Source: Caldilineaceae bacterium (GTDB lineage Bacteria; Chloroflexota; Anaerolineae; Caldilineales; Caldilineaceae). Taken from it: 64,000 nucleotides of DNA. Under the pieces are notes generated by a model. The model made no database searches. It was not told the origin of the DNA and worked only from the letters and a program-made list of their open reading frames with translations. Location: positions 96,940 through 160,939 of the forward strand of contig JAJDXQ010000036.1 of assembly GCA_022823185.1 (NCBI GenBank), read 5' to 3'. The translations under genes were made by a program, and so were the position numbers. The first letter of the stretch is position 1. Each line of letters begins with the position of its first letter. This document shows positions 51,338 through 59,127 of the stretch, piece after piece.

Positions 51338-52891
51338 CTATTCCTCTTGGATGCGGGTGGAAATCTCCACCCATCGATTGTACAGGGCTTCGGTTACGAG
51401 CCCGAAACCGGCTGGAAACGTTGCAGACTCTTCGTCAAGCGAGATTTCACGGATGACCGAACCTCCTGCGTCTTTGCTCGGCTCGAAGAACCATGCGCCC
51501 AACTGTTCGGGGCTAAGCGCTATCTCCGGGTCTTCAATCCCATCTCGGTTTTCGAAAGGAAGTTCAGTCAGCCGGACAAGGTTTGCGAGTTCCTCAAGGA
51601 TCCACTCGCTATGTGTTGTGATGAGGATTCGGATGCCTGACTGGACGGCAGCAACGAGAAACCGTGTGAATTTGGCCTGCATTTCCGGGTGCAGGTGCGC
51701 CTCAGGCTCTTCGATAATGAGGAGGTTTCCTGGTTGGACCAGGTGCCTCAAATACAGGACTACGGGGGCCAACTCAGAGACCATTGAAGATGCGTTCAAT
51801 GCTGGTAGGTCTCTTTCCCAACCGTTCGGCGTATACACGATCGAAGGATATTCGATCTCCGAGTCTTCTACACGAACAGCTCCCCGTAGAATCCTGCTCT
51901 CTATGCTTCGGGCGAGTTTCTCGCATTTGCCTCCTACCAGTTGTGAGGCACTTGACAGCGCAACTAACTGTTCAAGGAAATCGGCGAGAACACCTGAGAT
52001 TGATTTTCCATGAGAGTCAGTGCGAAATGACGTTCGCGAAGCCCCTGATATCATGGCCCGGACGAGTACTGGGTGGGCGTGCAGAATTCCACCACGGTCT
52101 GCAGGAAGATAGTAAGCAAAGCTGTCAAGTGGCTCGACCGCCGCAAAAATGCTGTCTACCGCAAGGTTTGAAATCGCAACAAAAGCAGACTCTCTCCTGT
52201 GCTCCTCACCGTGCTGAAACTGAGTCGAGAGCCAGCGCCAAGGATTGAGCATTCCCTCCAAATCATCCGTCGCTAGGAGAGGGTCGAGGACCGGAAAAGT
52301 AGCCTCAAAGTTGGGTCCATTCGGGGTCAAGTTGAACCCAAAATGAAAGCCTGTGGCACTTCGTGTCTTTGCACTGAATTTCCTACTAATTGTAAGTGAT
52401 GATTCACCTTCAGAGGGATACAAGACCAACTGTCCAGTCGTTTGAACCCCAAAGCACCTAGAAAGTTCTCTTTCGAGGTGATCAACCATGTATTCACTTT
52501 TCTCTATGACCGATTGGACCAACTTTGAAATTCTTTCCTGCATTTTCAGCAATGAGGGCGAAGATTCAGAGGGCTGCTCAAGGTGGGCGATAGTCTCTCT
52601 TAACCAATGGGAAATGAACACCACTTCTTTGTCAGAAACGTTTAGTTTTTGTAGGGTCTCCATGAGTCTTCTACGATGAATCTGATTTGGTAGACTGAAC
52701 AAATCGTCATTGTTTACTCTGCCACCAAATGACCTCTGCAGTGCATAGAGCAGTGCTGCCATGTAGGACTTGCCTGTGTTGCTAGGGCCAACAAAAACTG
52801 TCATTGGGCGCAGTTCGATTCTACCTTCGGCGATGGGACCAAAATTGGTGACAGACAATTCAAGGGGACTGGCTGGGCTAGAGTTCGTCAT
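51338..52891 (-). CDS. OLD-like AAA (ABC-fold) ATPase, probable defence component
   Basis: A 517-residue AAA_15/AAA_21-type ATPase. It has LSVTNFGPIAEGRIELRPMTVFVGPSNTGKSYMAALLYALQ with Walker A at 35-42, then a 350-residue helical/coil insertion. The signature/Walker B is LLIIEEPEAHLHPEMQAKF (390-408), followed by RILITTHSEWILEELANL. This is the layout of ATPases of OLD, PARIS (AriA), Gabija (GajA)-like and related defence genes, but no TOPRIM domain is attached. Base composition is visibly more AT-rich than on both sides, suggesting transfer. ATG 52891 follows GAGGTGAGAGG. The 157-residue partner follows at once. Confidence 0.85.
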   Translation of the reverse strand: MTNSSPASPLELSVTNFGPIAEGRIELRPMTVFVGPSNTGKSYMAALLYALQRSFGGRVNNDDLFSLPNQIHRRRLMETLQKLNVSDKEVVFISHWLRETIAHLEQPSESSPSLLKMQERISKLVQSVIEKSEYMVDHLERELSRCFGVQTTGQLVLYPSEGESSLTISRKFSAKTRSATGFHFGFNLTPNGPNFEATFPVLDPLLATDDLEGMLNPWRWLSTQFQHGEEHRRESAFVAISNLAVDSIFAAVEPLDSFAYYLPADRGGILHAHPVLVRAMISGASRTSFRTDSHGKSISGVLADFLEQLVALSSASQLVGGKCEKLARSIESRILRGAVRVEDSEIEYPSIVYTPNGWERDLPALNASSMVSELAPVVLYLRHLVQPGNLLIIEEPEAHLHPEMQAKFTRFLVAAVQSGIRILITTHSEWILEELANLVRLTELPFENRDGIEDPEIALSPEQLGAWFFEPSKDAGGSVIREISLDEESATFPAGFGLVTEALYNRWVEISTRIQEE

Positions 52892-52918
52892 CCTCTCACC
52901 TCTTGAATCTAGCAAATT

Positions 52919-53776
52919 CTATCCCTCCTCGAGGCCCTTGTCGAAGATCTCCGAGGCAAGCCCTTCAAGGAAATGACAGTGCGTAACAAAACCTAGCTTC
53001 TCATAGATGGATTGGGCGGCCAAATTGTGTGCGCTGACGTTTAGTACGATGGTTCCGTAGTTGGTGACCTGGAGGGCGTGCAGAATGCTTGCCGTCACGG
53101 CAGTGCCGTAGCCTTTGCCGCGGGAGTCGGGCCTGGTGTAGACGTTGCCGATGGCGGCGACCCCTTCGGCCAGGATGGCGTCGATGGCGTCGCTGTTGCG
53201 CGGTTGCGCGCCGGAGGCGCGGGCAGAGGGTGATCGGGTTGAAGAGTAGGCTATGTGCGTGCCGCCGGCCGAAAGGAGAGAGCCGTCTTTGTCTTCGATT
53301 CCGAAGAAGAAGCCGTCGTCGAGCTGGCTGCTGTCGAAGGCGTCGGGGGCAAACTCGCCGCCGCAACGGTAGAGGTCCTGCAGGCGCTGGAGGTCCATCC
53401 CGCACAAGGGAACTGCGGTGTGGACAGGTAGAGGCACGTTCGTGCGGGGGGCGAAGCTCATGCGCAGCATACATTCAGTGTCGATGCAGGGGTAGCCTGA
53501 TTGCACGGCGGGGAGGTGCGATAGTTGGACGCTGAGGGACAGTTCCGGGGGCAGATCGATGCTGCCCAGGGCGGTGTGCACGCCTTCGGTTGTCCCGGCA
53601 GCCAGAAGGATTGGAGGCTCCAGGCCGGTGAAGAGGAGCACGAGGCCGCCCTTTTGCGGAGAAACAGCCCAACGGCAGTAGCGGGCCAGATCGGGACGCA
53701 GGTCGGCGATCGCGTAGGCGGCCCAGACGGGGTCCTCGGCCAGAATAGCCCTGCCCTCTGCGGAGAGACGGTTCAT
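52919..53776 (-). CDS. GNAT acetyltransferase
   Basis: A 285-residue protein with a C-terminal GNAT domain: AIGNVYTRPDSRGKGYGTAVTASILHAL (acetyl-CoA loop SRGKGYGT), then TIVLNVSAHNLAAQSIYEKLGFVTHCHFLEG. The N-terminal 140 residues (AEGRAILAEDPVWAAYAIADLRPDLARYCRW) resemble the N-terminal part of the GCN5-related FR47-like proteins. ATG 53776 lies 8 bases after the adenosine kinase stop, so they are likely co-transcribed. Acceptor unknown. Confidence 0.83.
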   Translation of the reverse strand: MNRLSAEGRAILAEDPVWAAYAIADLRPDLARYCRWAVSPQKGGLVLLFTGLEPPILLAAGTTEGVHTALGSIDLPPELSLSVQLSHLPAVQSGYPCIDTECMLRMSFAPRTNVPLPVHTAVPLCGMDLQRLQDLYRCGGEFAPDAFDSSQLDDGFFFGIEDKDGSLLSAGGTHIAYSSTRSPSARASGAQPRNSDAIDAILAEGVAAIGNVYTRPDSRGKGYGTAVTASILHALQVTNYGTIVLNVSAHNLAAQSIYEKLGFVTHCHFLEGLASEIFDKGLEEG

Positions 53777-53784
53777 GCCGGGCT

Positions 53785-54756
53785 TCAAACCGGTTCCCCC
53801 CAGAGCAGCTCTTCGCCGAACGCCTGCTGGTAGCGGAGCGCAAACTCCTGCGGCGTAAACGTGTGGTTGGTCGTGCCGACCTGTTCGAGAACATAGGTCG
53901 CGCACAACGCGCCGACGCGCCCGCAGACGTCGACGGGAAGTCCGGCGCTGTGGGCGGCGAAGAATGCGCCGCGGTAGGCGTCGCCGACGCCGGTGGGTTC
54001 TGCGACCTTCAGAGGCGGGGCAACAGGGATGTGGAACTCTTCGTCCTGGTGGTAAATGCGGCTTCCGGCCCTGCCTTCGGTGACGATGAGAGTACCTACT
54101 TCCTGGAGAATCTTCTCTCTCGACCAGCCGGTCTTGCCCTCAATGACGGCCATTTCATAGTCGTTGACCATCATCCAGCTGGAGCCCGGAATACTGTTGC
54201 GCAGGTCCTCGCCGCTGAGGCGGGCTGTCTGCTGGCTGGGGTCGTAGGCGAAGGGGATGTTCAGATCGCGGCACTCTGCGGCGTAGTTGAGCATGGCCTG
54301 GGGGTCATTGGGGCTGATGATGACGACGTCGGCGTCGGTCAGGTCCTGGTCAGCCAGGGAAACCGAGCGGCAGTCGCTCATTGCGCCGGCATAGAAGTTG
54401 GCGATCTGGTTCTGCTCTTCGTCGGTGCTGACAAAGAAGCTGGCGGTGAACTTGTGGGGGATTTCAACGATGTGATCGGTGCGGATGGCGTGCTCGTTGA
54501 GCCAGGTCCGGTAGTCGCCGAAGTCCTGGCCTACGGTGCCGAGGAGGATGGGTTCGCCGCCGAGGAGTTTGAGTGAGTAGGCGATGTTGGCGGCGGTTCC
54601 GCCTCGCTGGCGGACCATTTCTTCCACCAGAAAGCTAACGCTCAGGCGGGTCAGTTTTTCGGGTATGATCTGGTCGGTGAACCGACCGGGAAAGGTCATG
54701 AGGTAGTCATAGGCGATGGAGCCGGAAACGACGATTTTCATGGGGCGTCCGTTCAT
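53785..54756 (-). CDS. Adenosine kinase (PfkB family, actinobacterial type)
   Basis: A 323-residue PfkB kinase. It closely follows the pattern of the mycobacterial adenosine kinase (Rv2202c), as I remember that sequence: GSIAYDYLMTFPGRFTDQI near the start, SFLVEEMVRQRGGTAANIAY, NDPQAMLNYAAECR, ADPSQQ-like YDPSQQTARLSGE, and the catalytic PTGVGDAYRGAF. Phosphorylating adenosine to AMP would pull the AhcY reaction forward, fitting the nearby ahcY and metK. ATG 54756 overlaps the upstream peptidase stop (ATGA); ATG 54741 matches the family N-terminus equally well. Confidence 0.85.
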   Translation of the reverse strand: MNGRPMKIVVSGSIAYDYLMTFPGRFTDQIIPEKLTRLSVSFLVEEMVRQRGGTAANIAYSLKLLGGEPILLGTVGQDFGDYRTWLNEHAIRTDHIVEIPHKFTASFFVSTDEEQNQIANFYAGAMSDCRSVSLADQDLTDADVVIISPNDPQAMLNYAAECRDLNIPFAYDPSQQTARLSGEDLRNSIPGSSWMMVNDYEMAVIEGKTGWSREKILQEVGTLIVTEGRAGSRIYHQDEEFHIPVAPPLKVAEPTGVGDAYRGAFFAAHSAGLPVDVCGRVGALCATYVLEQVGTTNHTFTPQEFALRYQQAFGEELLWGEPV

Positions 54757-55514
54757 GTGAGGTTGTCGGGAGAGTGACTTTCGCAGAGACTGTCTGGCGC
54801 GGCGAGGTGAGTGACTTCCAACCTGCTCTCCTCAGTCCCGGAAGCAGAGTTTTCTACGCGACAGGCATTCGCGCCGGCGCGGGAGGCAACGACCCTCGTG
54901 AGTTCGACGCCGATGAAGTGTAGGGCCGCGTAGTCGTCGATTCCAAAGCCGGGCATCATGTCGCGGTCGGCGATCAGACGATGGTAGCTGGGGCGCCGCT
55001 GCGGCTCTCCGTCGAAGTGGGGCGAACAGCTGCCTGGGAGGAATCCGAGGCAGGGGAGCGGGGTAAGTTTGCCCGGGATCGAGTCGGTAAGGCCCTGCTC
55101 GAACCAGCAGATCGCCCCTGCGCTGACACCTGACAGCACGGTCCCGTTTTGCCACGCCTGGCGCAGGATCCGGTCGAGACGCCACTCGCGCCAGAGGGCA
55201 AGCATGGACCTGGTGTTGCCTCCGCCCACGTAGATTGCGTCCTGCTGGAGGAGGAAATCGGCGACATCGGCGGTGTGGGGCCTGAAGAGGGAGAAGTCCG
55301 ACGGTATGGCGTTGAGTGCCATGAAGTGGCGGTAGAAGCTGGCAATGTAGAAGGCATCCTCACCGCCTGCCTGGGAAAGGAAGCAGATGCGGGGACGCGG
55401 GACTGGAACCTGGTCCAGGATGTAGCGGCTGAGGGTTACGTCTTCTACGTTGGAAGTGAGTCCGTGGCCGCCGATGGCGATGATCTGCTGGAGTCCTGTC
55501 ATATCTGATGGCAT
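54753..55514 (-). CDS. Peptidase E-like (S51) serine hydrolase
   Basis: About 253 residues. The fold is that of peptidase E/cyanophycinase. The Ser nucleophile sits in SGVSAGAICWF, and YVGGGNTRSMLALWREW forms the conserved strand-loop before it. A His/Glu follow in DDYAALHFIG. Peptidase E cleaves Asp-X dipeptides. The start is uncertain (ATG 55514 or 55502). The last 20 residues appear disordered. It overlaps the adenosine kinase by 4 bases and lies 84 bases after the LOG gene. Confidence 0.87.
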   Translation of the reverse strand: MPSDMTGLQQIIAIGGHGLTSNVEDVTLSRYILDQVPVPRPRICFLSQAGGEDAFYIASFYRHFMALNAIPSDFSLFRPHTADVADFLLQQDAIYVGGGNTRSMLALWREWRLDRILRQAWQNGTVLSGVSAGAICWFEQGLTDSIPGKLTPLPCLGFLPGSCSPHFDGEPQRRPSYHRLIADRDMMPGFGIDDYAALHFIGVELTRVVASRAGANACRVENSASGTEESRLEVTHLAAPDSLCESHSPDNLT

Positions 55515-55598
55515 TAGCCTGGTAGACTCACGCGTCAACGGGCTGGATGGACCGGCGCGAGGCTCACGCGCGCGGCTGACCGGCGTTTCGCAGGAGCG

Positions 55599-56201
55599 TC
55601 AGGCCTGTGCCGAGGTGATCCACTGGACTGAGCTTTCGGGCGTTTCGTGGCGGAGGAGTTCATCGATGAGCGCGGACGGATCATCGTCAACGACGAGCAG
55701 CCGGCTATACCTTTCGGCGATGAAGCCCTGGTCGATCTGGTGGGCGAGCATCTGACGCAGAGGATCGAAGAAGCCGTTTACGTTGAGCAGGCCCATCGGC
55801 TTATTGTGAATGCCCAGCTGGATCCAGGAGATGGTTTCGAACAGCTCTTCGAGCGTGCCGATACCACCTGGCAAGGTGACAAATGCGTCGGCAAGCTGGG
55901 TCATGCGCGCCTTGCGCTGGTGCATGGTTTCGACCACCTCAATATGGCCGATCGTTTCGCCGGCGATCTCTTTGGCAGCGAGGGGCGCCGGGATGATTCC
56001 ATAGACGGCTGCGCCGCCATCGTGGGCCGCCCTGCTGACTGCTCCCATCAGGCCCAGGTTGCCGCCGCCGTAGACGAGGCCATAGCCCCGGCGGGCGATT
56101 TCAGCGCCCAGCGCTTCAGCCTGTCTTGAATAACGCTGGTCGACCCCGTCGCTGGAGCCGCAAAAGACGCAGATGCGATCGAAACGGCGCGGTTGGCTCA
56201 T
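55599..56201 (-). CDS. LOG-family nucleoside 5'-monophosphate phosphoribohydrolase
   Basis: A 200-residue Lonely-Guy type protein. It begins RICVFCGSSDGVDQRYSRQAEALG and has the conserved YGGGNLGLMGAVSRAA, METMHQRKA-like VETMHQRKARM, and the hallmark LPGGIGTLEELFE. LOG enzymes cut the N-glycosidic bond of AMP-type or cytokinin nucleotides, releasing the base and ribose-5-phosphate. Sitting 6 bases after mtnA, a role in handling adenine nucleotides from methionine salvage is plausible. Confidence 0.92.
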   Translation of the reverse strand: MSQPRRFDRICVFCGSSDGVDQRYSRQAEALGAEIARRGYGLVYGGGNLGLMGAVSRAAHDGGAAVYGIIPAPLAAKEIAGETIGHIEVVETMHQRKARMTQLADAFVTLPGGIGTLEELFETISWIQLGIHNKPMGLLNVNGFFDPLRQMLAHQIDQGFIAERYSRLLVVDDDPSALIDELLRHETPESSVQWITSAQA

Positions 56202-56207
56202 TGTTCG

Positions 56208-57299
56208 TTACTTTCTTTCAGATCGCTCCGCTTCAATGGCGGCCCGGCCCCTTTGTACGGCGGCCCGCAGGCTCTGGTCGAAGGGAGGATAGCAGATGCC
56301 CTCTTCGGTTACAATACCAGTGATGTAGCGGAACGGCGTGATGTCGAAGGCGGGGTTGTAGACAGGCACATCAGTGGGGGCGATGGCACGTGCGCCGATT
56401 TCAGCGACCTCCTCGGGGCCCCGCTCTTCAATCGGGATGTGATCACCGTCAGGGAGGTCGAGGTCGACGGTGCTGGTTGGCGCGACGCAGTAGACGGGAA
56501 TACCGTTTTCTCTGGCGACGACGGCGACTTTGTAGGTTCCGATCTTGTTGGCGACATCGCCGTTGGCGGCGACGCGATCGGCGCCGAAGACAACTACGTC
56601 GACCTGGCCGGTGCGCATCAGGTGACCGGCGGCGTTGTCGGCGATGAGGTGCATAGGGACTTCTGCCCGCATCAACTCCCAGGCGGTCAGACGCGCCCCC
56701 TGGAGGCGGGGGCGGGTCTCGTCGACCCAGACGTGGATATTCTTGCCCTGTTCATGGCAGGCATAGATGACGCCGAGGGCGGTGCCGAAGTCGACAGTTG
56801 CGAGGGAGCCTGTGTTGCAGTGGTGGAGAAGGTTTGCGCCTTCGGGTACCACTTCGGCGCCGTTGAATCCCATGCGCCGGTTGATTCTGACATCTTCGTC
56901 GGCAAGTGCTTCGGCTTCATCGAGCAGGGCCTGCCTCAGGTTGTCGGCGGAGGCCGGCGAGGAAGGGGCTGCGGCAGCGATTTCTTCGGCCAAAGTGAGG
57001 AGCCTGGTCGTGGCCCAGCTGAGATTGACCGCTGTGGGTCGGGCGGCGTCAAGCGTGTCCTTGGCGCGGCGCAGGTCGTCGAGAAGGGCATCGACATTCT
57101 CTGCCTGGCTGAGGCGCGCGGCCAGAGCCATGCCGTAGGCGGCAGTGGCGCCGATTGCGGGCGCGCCGCGCACGTACATCTCGTTGATACTGCGGGCGAC
57201 CTCCGGGACGGTGGGGAAGGAGGCGATCACTTCCTCGCCGGGCAGCAGCCGCTGGTCGATCATTTTGACCTGTCCGTCCTGCCAGAATACGGTGCGCAA
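56208..57299 (-). CDS. mtnA: Methylthioribose-1-phosphate isomerase
   Basis: A 363-residue aIF2B-like isomerase of methionine salvage, turning MTR-1-P into methylthioribulose-1-P. Diagnostic parts are [22 protein letters not shown] at the start, [41 protein letters not shown] with the catalytic Cys, [18 protein letters not shown], and [21 protein letters not shown] with the catalytic Asp. The TTG at 57299 is set as start: GAGGAGGG lies 5 bases upstream and the family N-terminus matches. Upstream in-frame codons belong to the riboswitch and terminator. Led by a SAM-I riboswitch. Confidence 0.95.
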   Translation of the reverse strand: MRTVFWQDGQVKMIDQRLLPGEEVIASFPTVPEVARSINEMYVRGAPAIGATAAYGMALAARLSQAENVDALLDDLRRAKDTLDAARPTAVNLSWATTRLLTLAEEIAAAAPSSPASADNLRQALLDEAEALADEDVRINRRMGFNGAEVVPEGANLLHHCNTGSLATVDFGTALGVIYACHEQGKNIHVWVDETRPRLQGARLTAWELMRAEVPMHLIADNAAGHLMRTGQVDVVVFGADRVAANGDVANKIGTYKVAVVARENGIPVYCVAPTSTVDLDLPDGDHIPIEERGPEEVAEIGARAIAPTDVPVYNPAFDITPFRYITGIVTEEGICYPPFDQSLRAAVQRGRAAIEAERSERK

Positions 57300-57320
57300 A
57301 GCGGCCCTCCTCTTTTTAGC

Positions 57321-57353
57321 AAACGAAACCCCTCCGAAAGAGTCCAGAGGGGT
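57321..57353 (-). terminator. Riboswitch-controlled intrinsic terminator before mtnA
   Basis: On the minus strand ACCCCTC (57353-57347) pairs with GAGGGGT (57334-57328), followed by TTCGTTTG. TCTTTCG in the loop and right arm (57341-57335) can instead pair with CGAAAGA (57382-57376) of the aptamer's 3' edge, a possible antiterminator. Confidence 0.8.
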
Positions 57354-57370
57354 GTATCCAAGCCGTTCAA

Positions 57371-57586
57371 TCTCATCTTTCGAGCCGTAAACGGCTCGAC
57401 GGAATTGGCACCTTCCGAGCAAACAGGAATGCGACTGACCGGCAAGGGCGGCCTGCGGGCGGCACGACGGGCATGTTGCTGGTCCCTTTGCGGGCAGGCC
57501 GATATGCGGTCAGCAACCGAGAACCGGGGCTCCGGCAGGTTGCCGGGGGATCATAGGGCCGTTCCCTCCCCCCACTCTGGATAAGA
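57371..57586 (-). promoter_or_regulatory. SAM-I (S-box) riboswitch with an enlarged P3 arm
   Basis: The minus strand shows the SAM-I core in order: P1 TCTTATC (57586-57580) paired with GATGAGA (57377-57371), then CAGAG, GGGAGGGAACGGCCC, ATGATCCCCCGGCAACC, then GGTGCCAATTCC, and a perfect P4 hairpin CGAGCCG-TTTA-CGGCTCG. The stretch between GGCAACC and GGTGCC is about 125 bases, much longer than usual, and contains its own GTTGCTG/CAGCAAC stem. Binding of SAM should favour the terminator and switch off mtnA and following genes. Confidence 0.93.
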
Positions 57587-58051
57587 GAGGTTATTTCGTA
57601 AGGTGCTGCAGGGGAAGGTTAGCACAGGAAATGATTGCGTGTCAAGAGCGGGGACCGGCGGGGGAAGGGCAGGGGAACTGCGGGGGGGGCCGTGCGCCGG
57701 GTGGTTGGTGGGTTATGGTTTCACGTTTCCAGGATGAGGGGGGCCATTTTGGATCGGGAGGGCGGCCGGCGCGGCGCGGTTTCCAAGGGGGGCCTTGCGG
57801 GGGGAATCCCCCCGCACAAGGGAAGCCGCTTGCGGCTGACCGTACAAAAGAGAGGGGAGAGGAGTGAGGAGTGAGAAGAGACAGAAGTGCGCGAGGATTC
57901 ATTTGAGATTGGGGCAAGTTTCACGCGACCAAAGGGAAATTAGACTGATTTCCGGGACCCGCATTTTCTGGCGGCCTCAAGACAGGACTGCGCCCGCCGG
58001 CGGGGGAAACCTTGGGCCGCGGTAGACGTATATTCAGGCAGGAGGGATTTG
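57587..58051. other. Intergenic region between the SAM riboswitch and the ABC exporter
   Basis: About 465 bases. Apart from the riboswitch promoter (57616-57645) it is a G-rich, low-complexity stretch without a gene. Two imperfect parS-like words (near 57717 and 57907) were judged too weak. Confidence 0.6.
57616..57645 (-). promoter_or_regulatory. Promoter of the riboswitch-mtnA transcript
   Basis: A perfect TTGACA (57640-57645) and TAACCT (57616-57621) with a TGC extension are 18 bases apart on the minus strand. Transcription would start about 20 bases before the aptamer. Confidence 0.6.
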
Positions 58052-59017
58052 ATGGCGCAAGGCGGATTGGATGACCTTGACATTCTTGGGAGTGAAGCTA
58101 CATTGCGAGCTATGAAAAAGCCAGTACTCACTTCGCGGCGCTTGTGCAAGAGATACGGCAACTTTGTTGCCGTTGATGAACTTTCATTTGACGTCTACCC
58201 CGGCGAGATATTCGGGCTGCTGGGCCCGAACGGCGCGGGGAAGACGAGCACGATTCGGATCCTGATGGATATATTCAAGGCGGACTCCGGCGAGGTGGAA
58301 ATCTTTGGCTCGCCCCCTGGCGAGGGCAGGGAGCGGGTGGGCTATCTTCCGGAGGAGCGGGGCCTGTATCGAGACCAGAGGCTGCTGGAGGTCCTGGTCT
58401 ATCTTGGGCGGCTAAAGGGCGTGGCGAAGGAGACGGCCGAAACGCGGGCGCTGGCGTGGCTGGAGCGGGTGGAGCTGGAGGAGTGGGCGGGAAAGCGCAT
58501 CAGGGAGCTAAGCAGAGGGATGCAGCAGAAGGCGCAGCTCGTCGCCTGTCTGATTCACGATCCGGAACTCCTGATTCTGGACGAGCCGTTTCAGGGCCTG
58601 GACCCGGTCAATGTTGAACAGATAAAGGGGTTGATGCGTTTTCTTGTGGCCGAAGGCAAGACGATCGTGTTGAGCGCGCACCAGATGAACCTGGTTGAGG
58701 AACTCTGCGATCGTATCCTGCTGATCAACGAGGGGCGGTCAGTGCTGTACGGTCCGTTAAAGCAGATCAAACGGGACTACGCGCCCAACTCGGTCCGCGT
58801 TCGGGCGGAGGGCTTGCCGCAGGACCTGCCGGGCGTCGTACGGAGCGAGCGAAATGGGGAAGCAACGCTGCTTACGTTGGAAGGGGTTGACGCGCAGGAG
58901 GTCTTGGCGGCGCTGGTCGAGCGGGGCGTCCAGGTGGAGAGTTTCGAGCGGGCAACCGTGCCGCTGAACGACATCTTTGTTGCCCTTGTGCGGGGAGACG
59001 GCGCGGAAAGGAACTGA
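58052..59017 (+). CDS. ABC transporter ATP-binding protein (NatA/Ccm-type exporter)
   Basis: A 321-residue ABC ATPase. It has Walker A GPNGAGKTST, Q-loop region PEERGLYRDQRLLEVLVYL, signature ELSRGMQQKAQLVACLI, Walker B LLILDEPFQGLDPVN and switch His SAHQMN. A C-terminal domain of about 90 residues resembles DUF4162, common in NatA-like exporters. ATG 58052 follows GGAGGG by 6 bases; the first 19 residues precede the usual family start at MKKPVLTSRRLCKRYG. The permease gene follows in the same direction. Confidence 0.92.
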   Translation: MAQGGLDDLDILGSEATLRAMKKPVLTSRRLCKRYGNFVAVDELSFDVYPGEIFGLLGPNGAGKTSTIRILMDIFKADSGEVEIFGSPPGEGRERVGYLPEERGLYRDQRLLEVLVYLGRLKGVAKETAETRALAWLERVELEEWAGKRIRELSRGMQQKAQLVACLIHDPELLILDEPFQGLDPVNVEQIKGLMRFLVAEGKTIVLSAHQMNLVEELCDRILLINEGRSVLYGPLKQIKRDYAPNSVRVRAEGLPQDLPGVVRSERNGEATLLTLEGVDAQEVLAALVERGVQVESFERATVPLNDIFVALVRGDGAERN

Positions 59018-59127
59018 TCAGAACTGCGGCGGCGAGAGGCCGGAACGGCGACGCCCGGTTGCTAGGCGGGCGAGCACGGGAAGGCGGAAAATGGGCCTGG
59101 CTGCAGTCAAACTCTCTGGAGGGGGAG

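Noticed and set aside
50859..52891. Reading the ATPase pair as a PARIS (AriA-AriB) system
   Set aside because: The small protein is too short and lacks the TOPRIM acidic motifs expected of AriB.
57717..57922. parS-like words GTTTCACGTTTCC and GTTTCACGCGACC
   Set aside because: Each matches only about one half of the 16-base parS palindrome; the second arm is missing.
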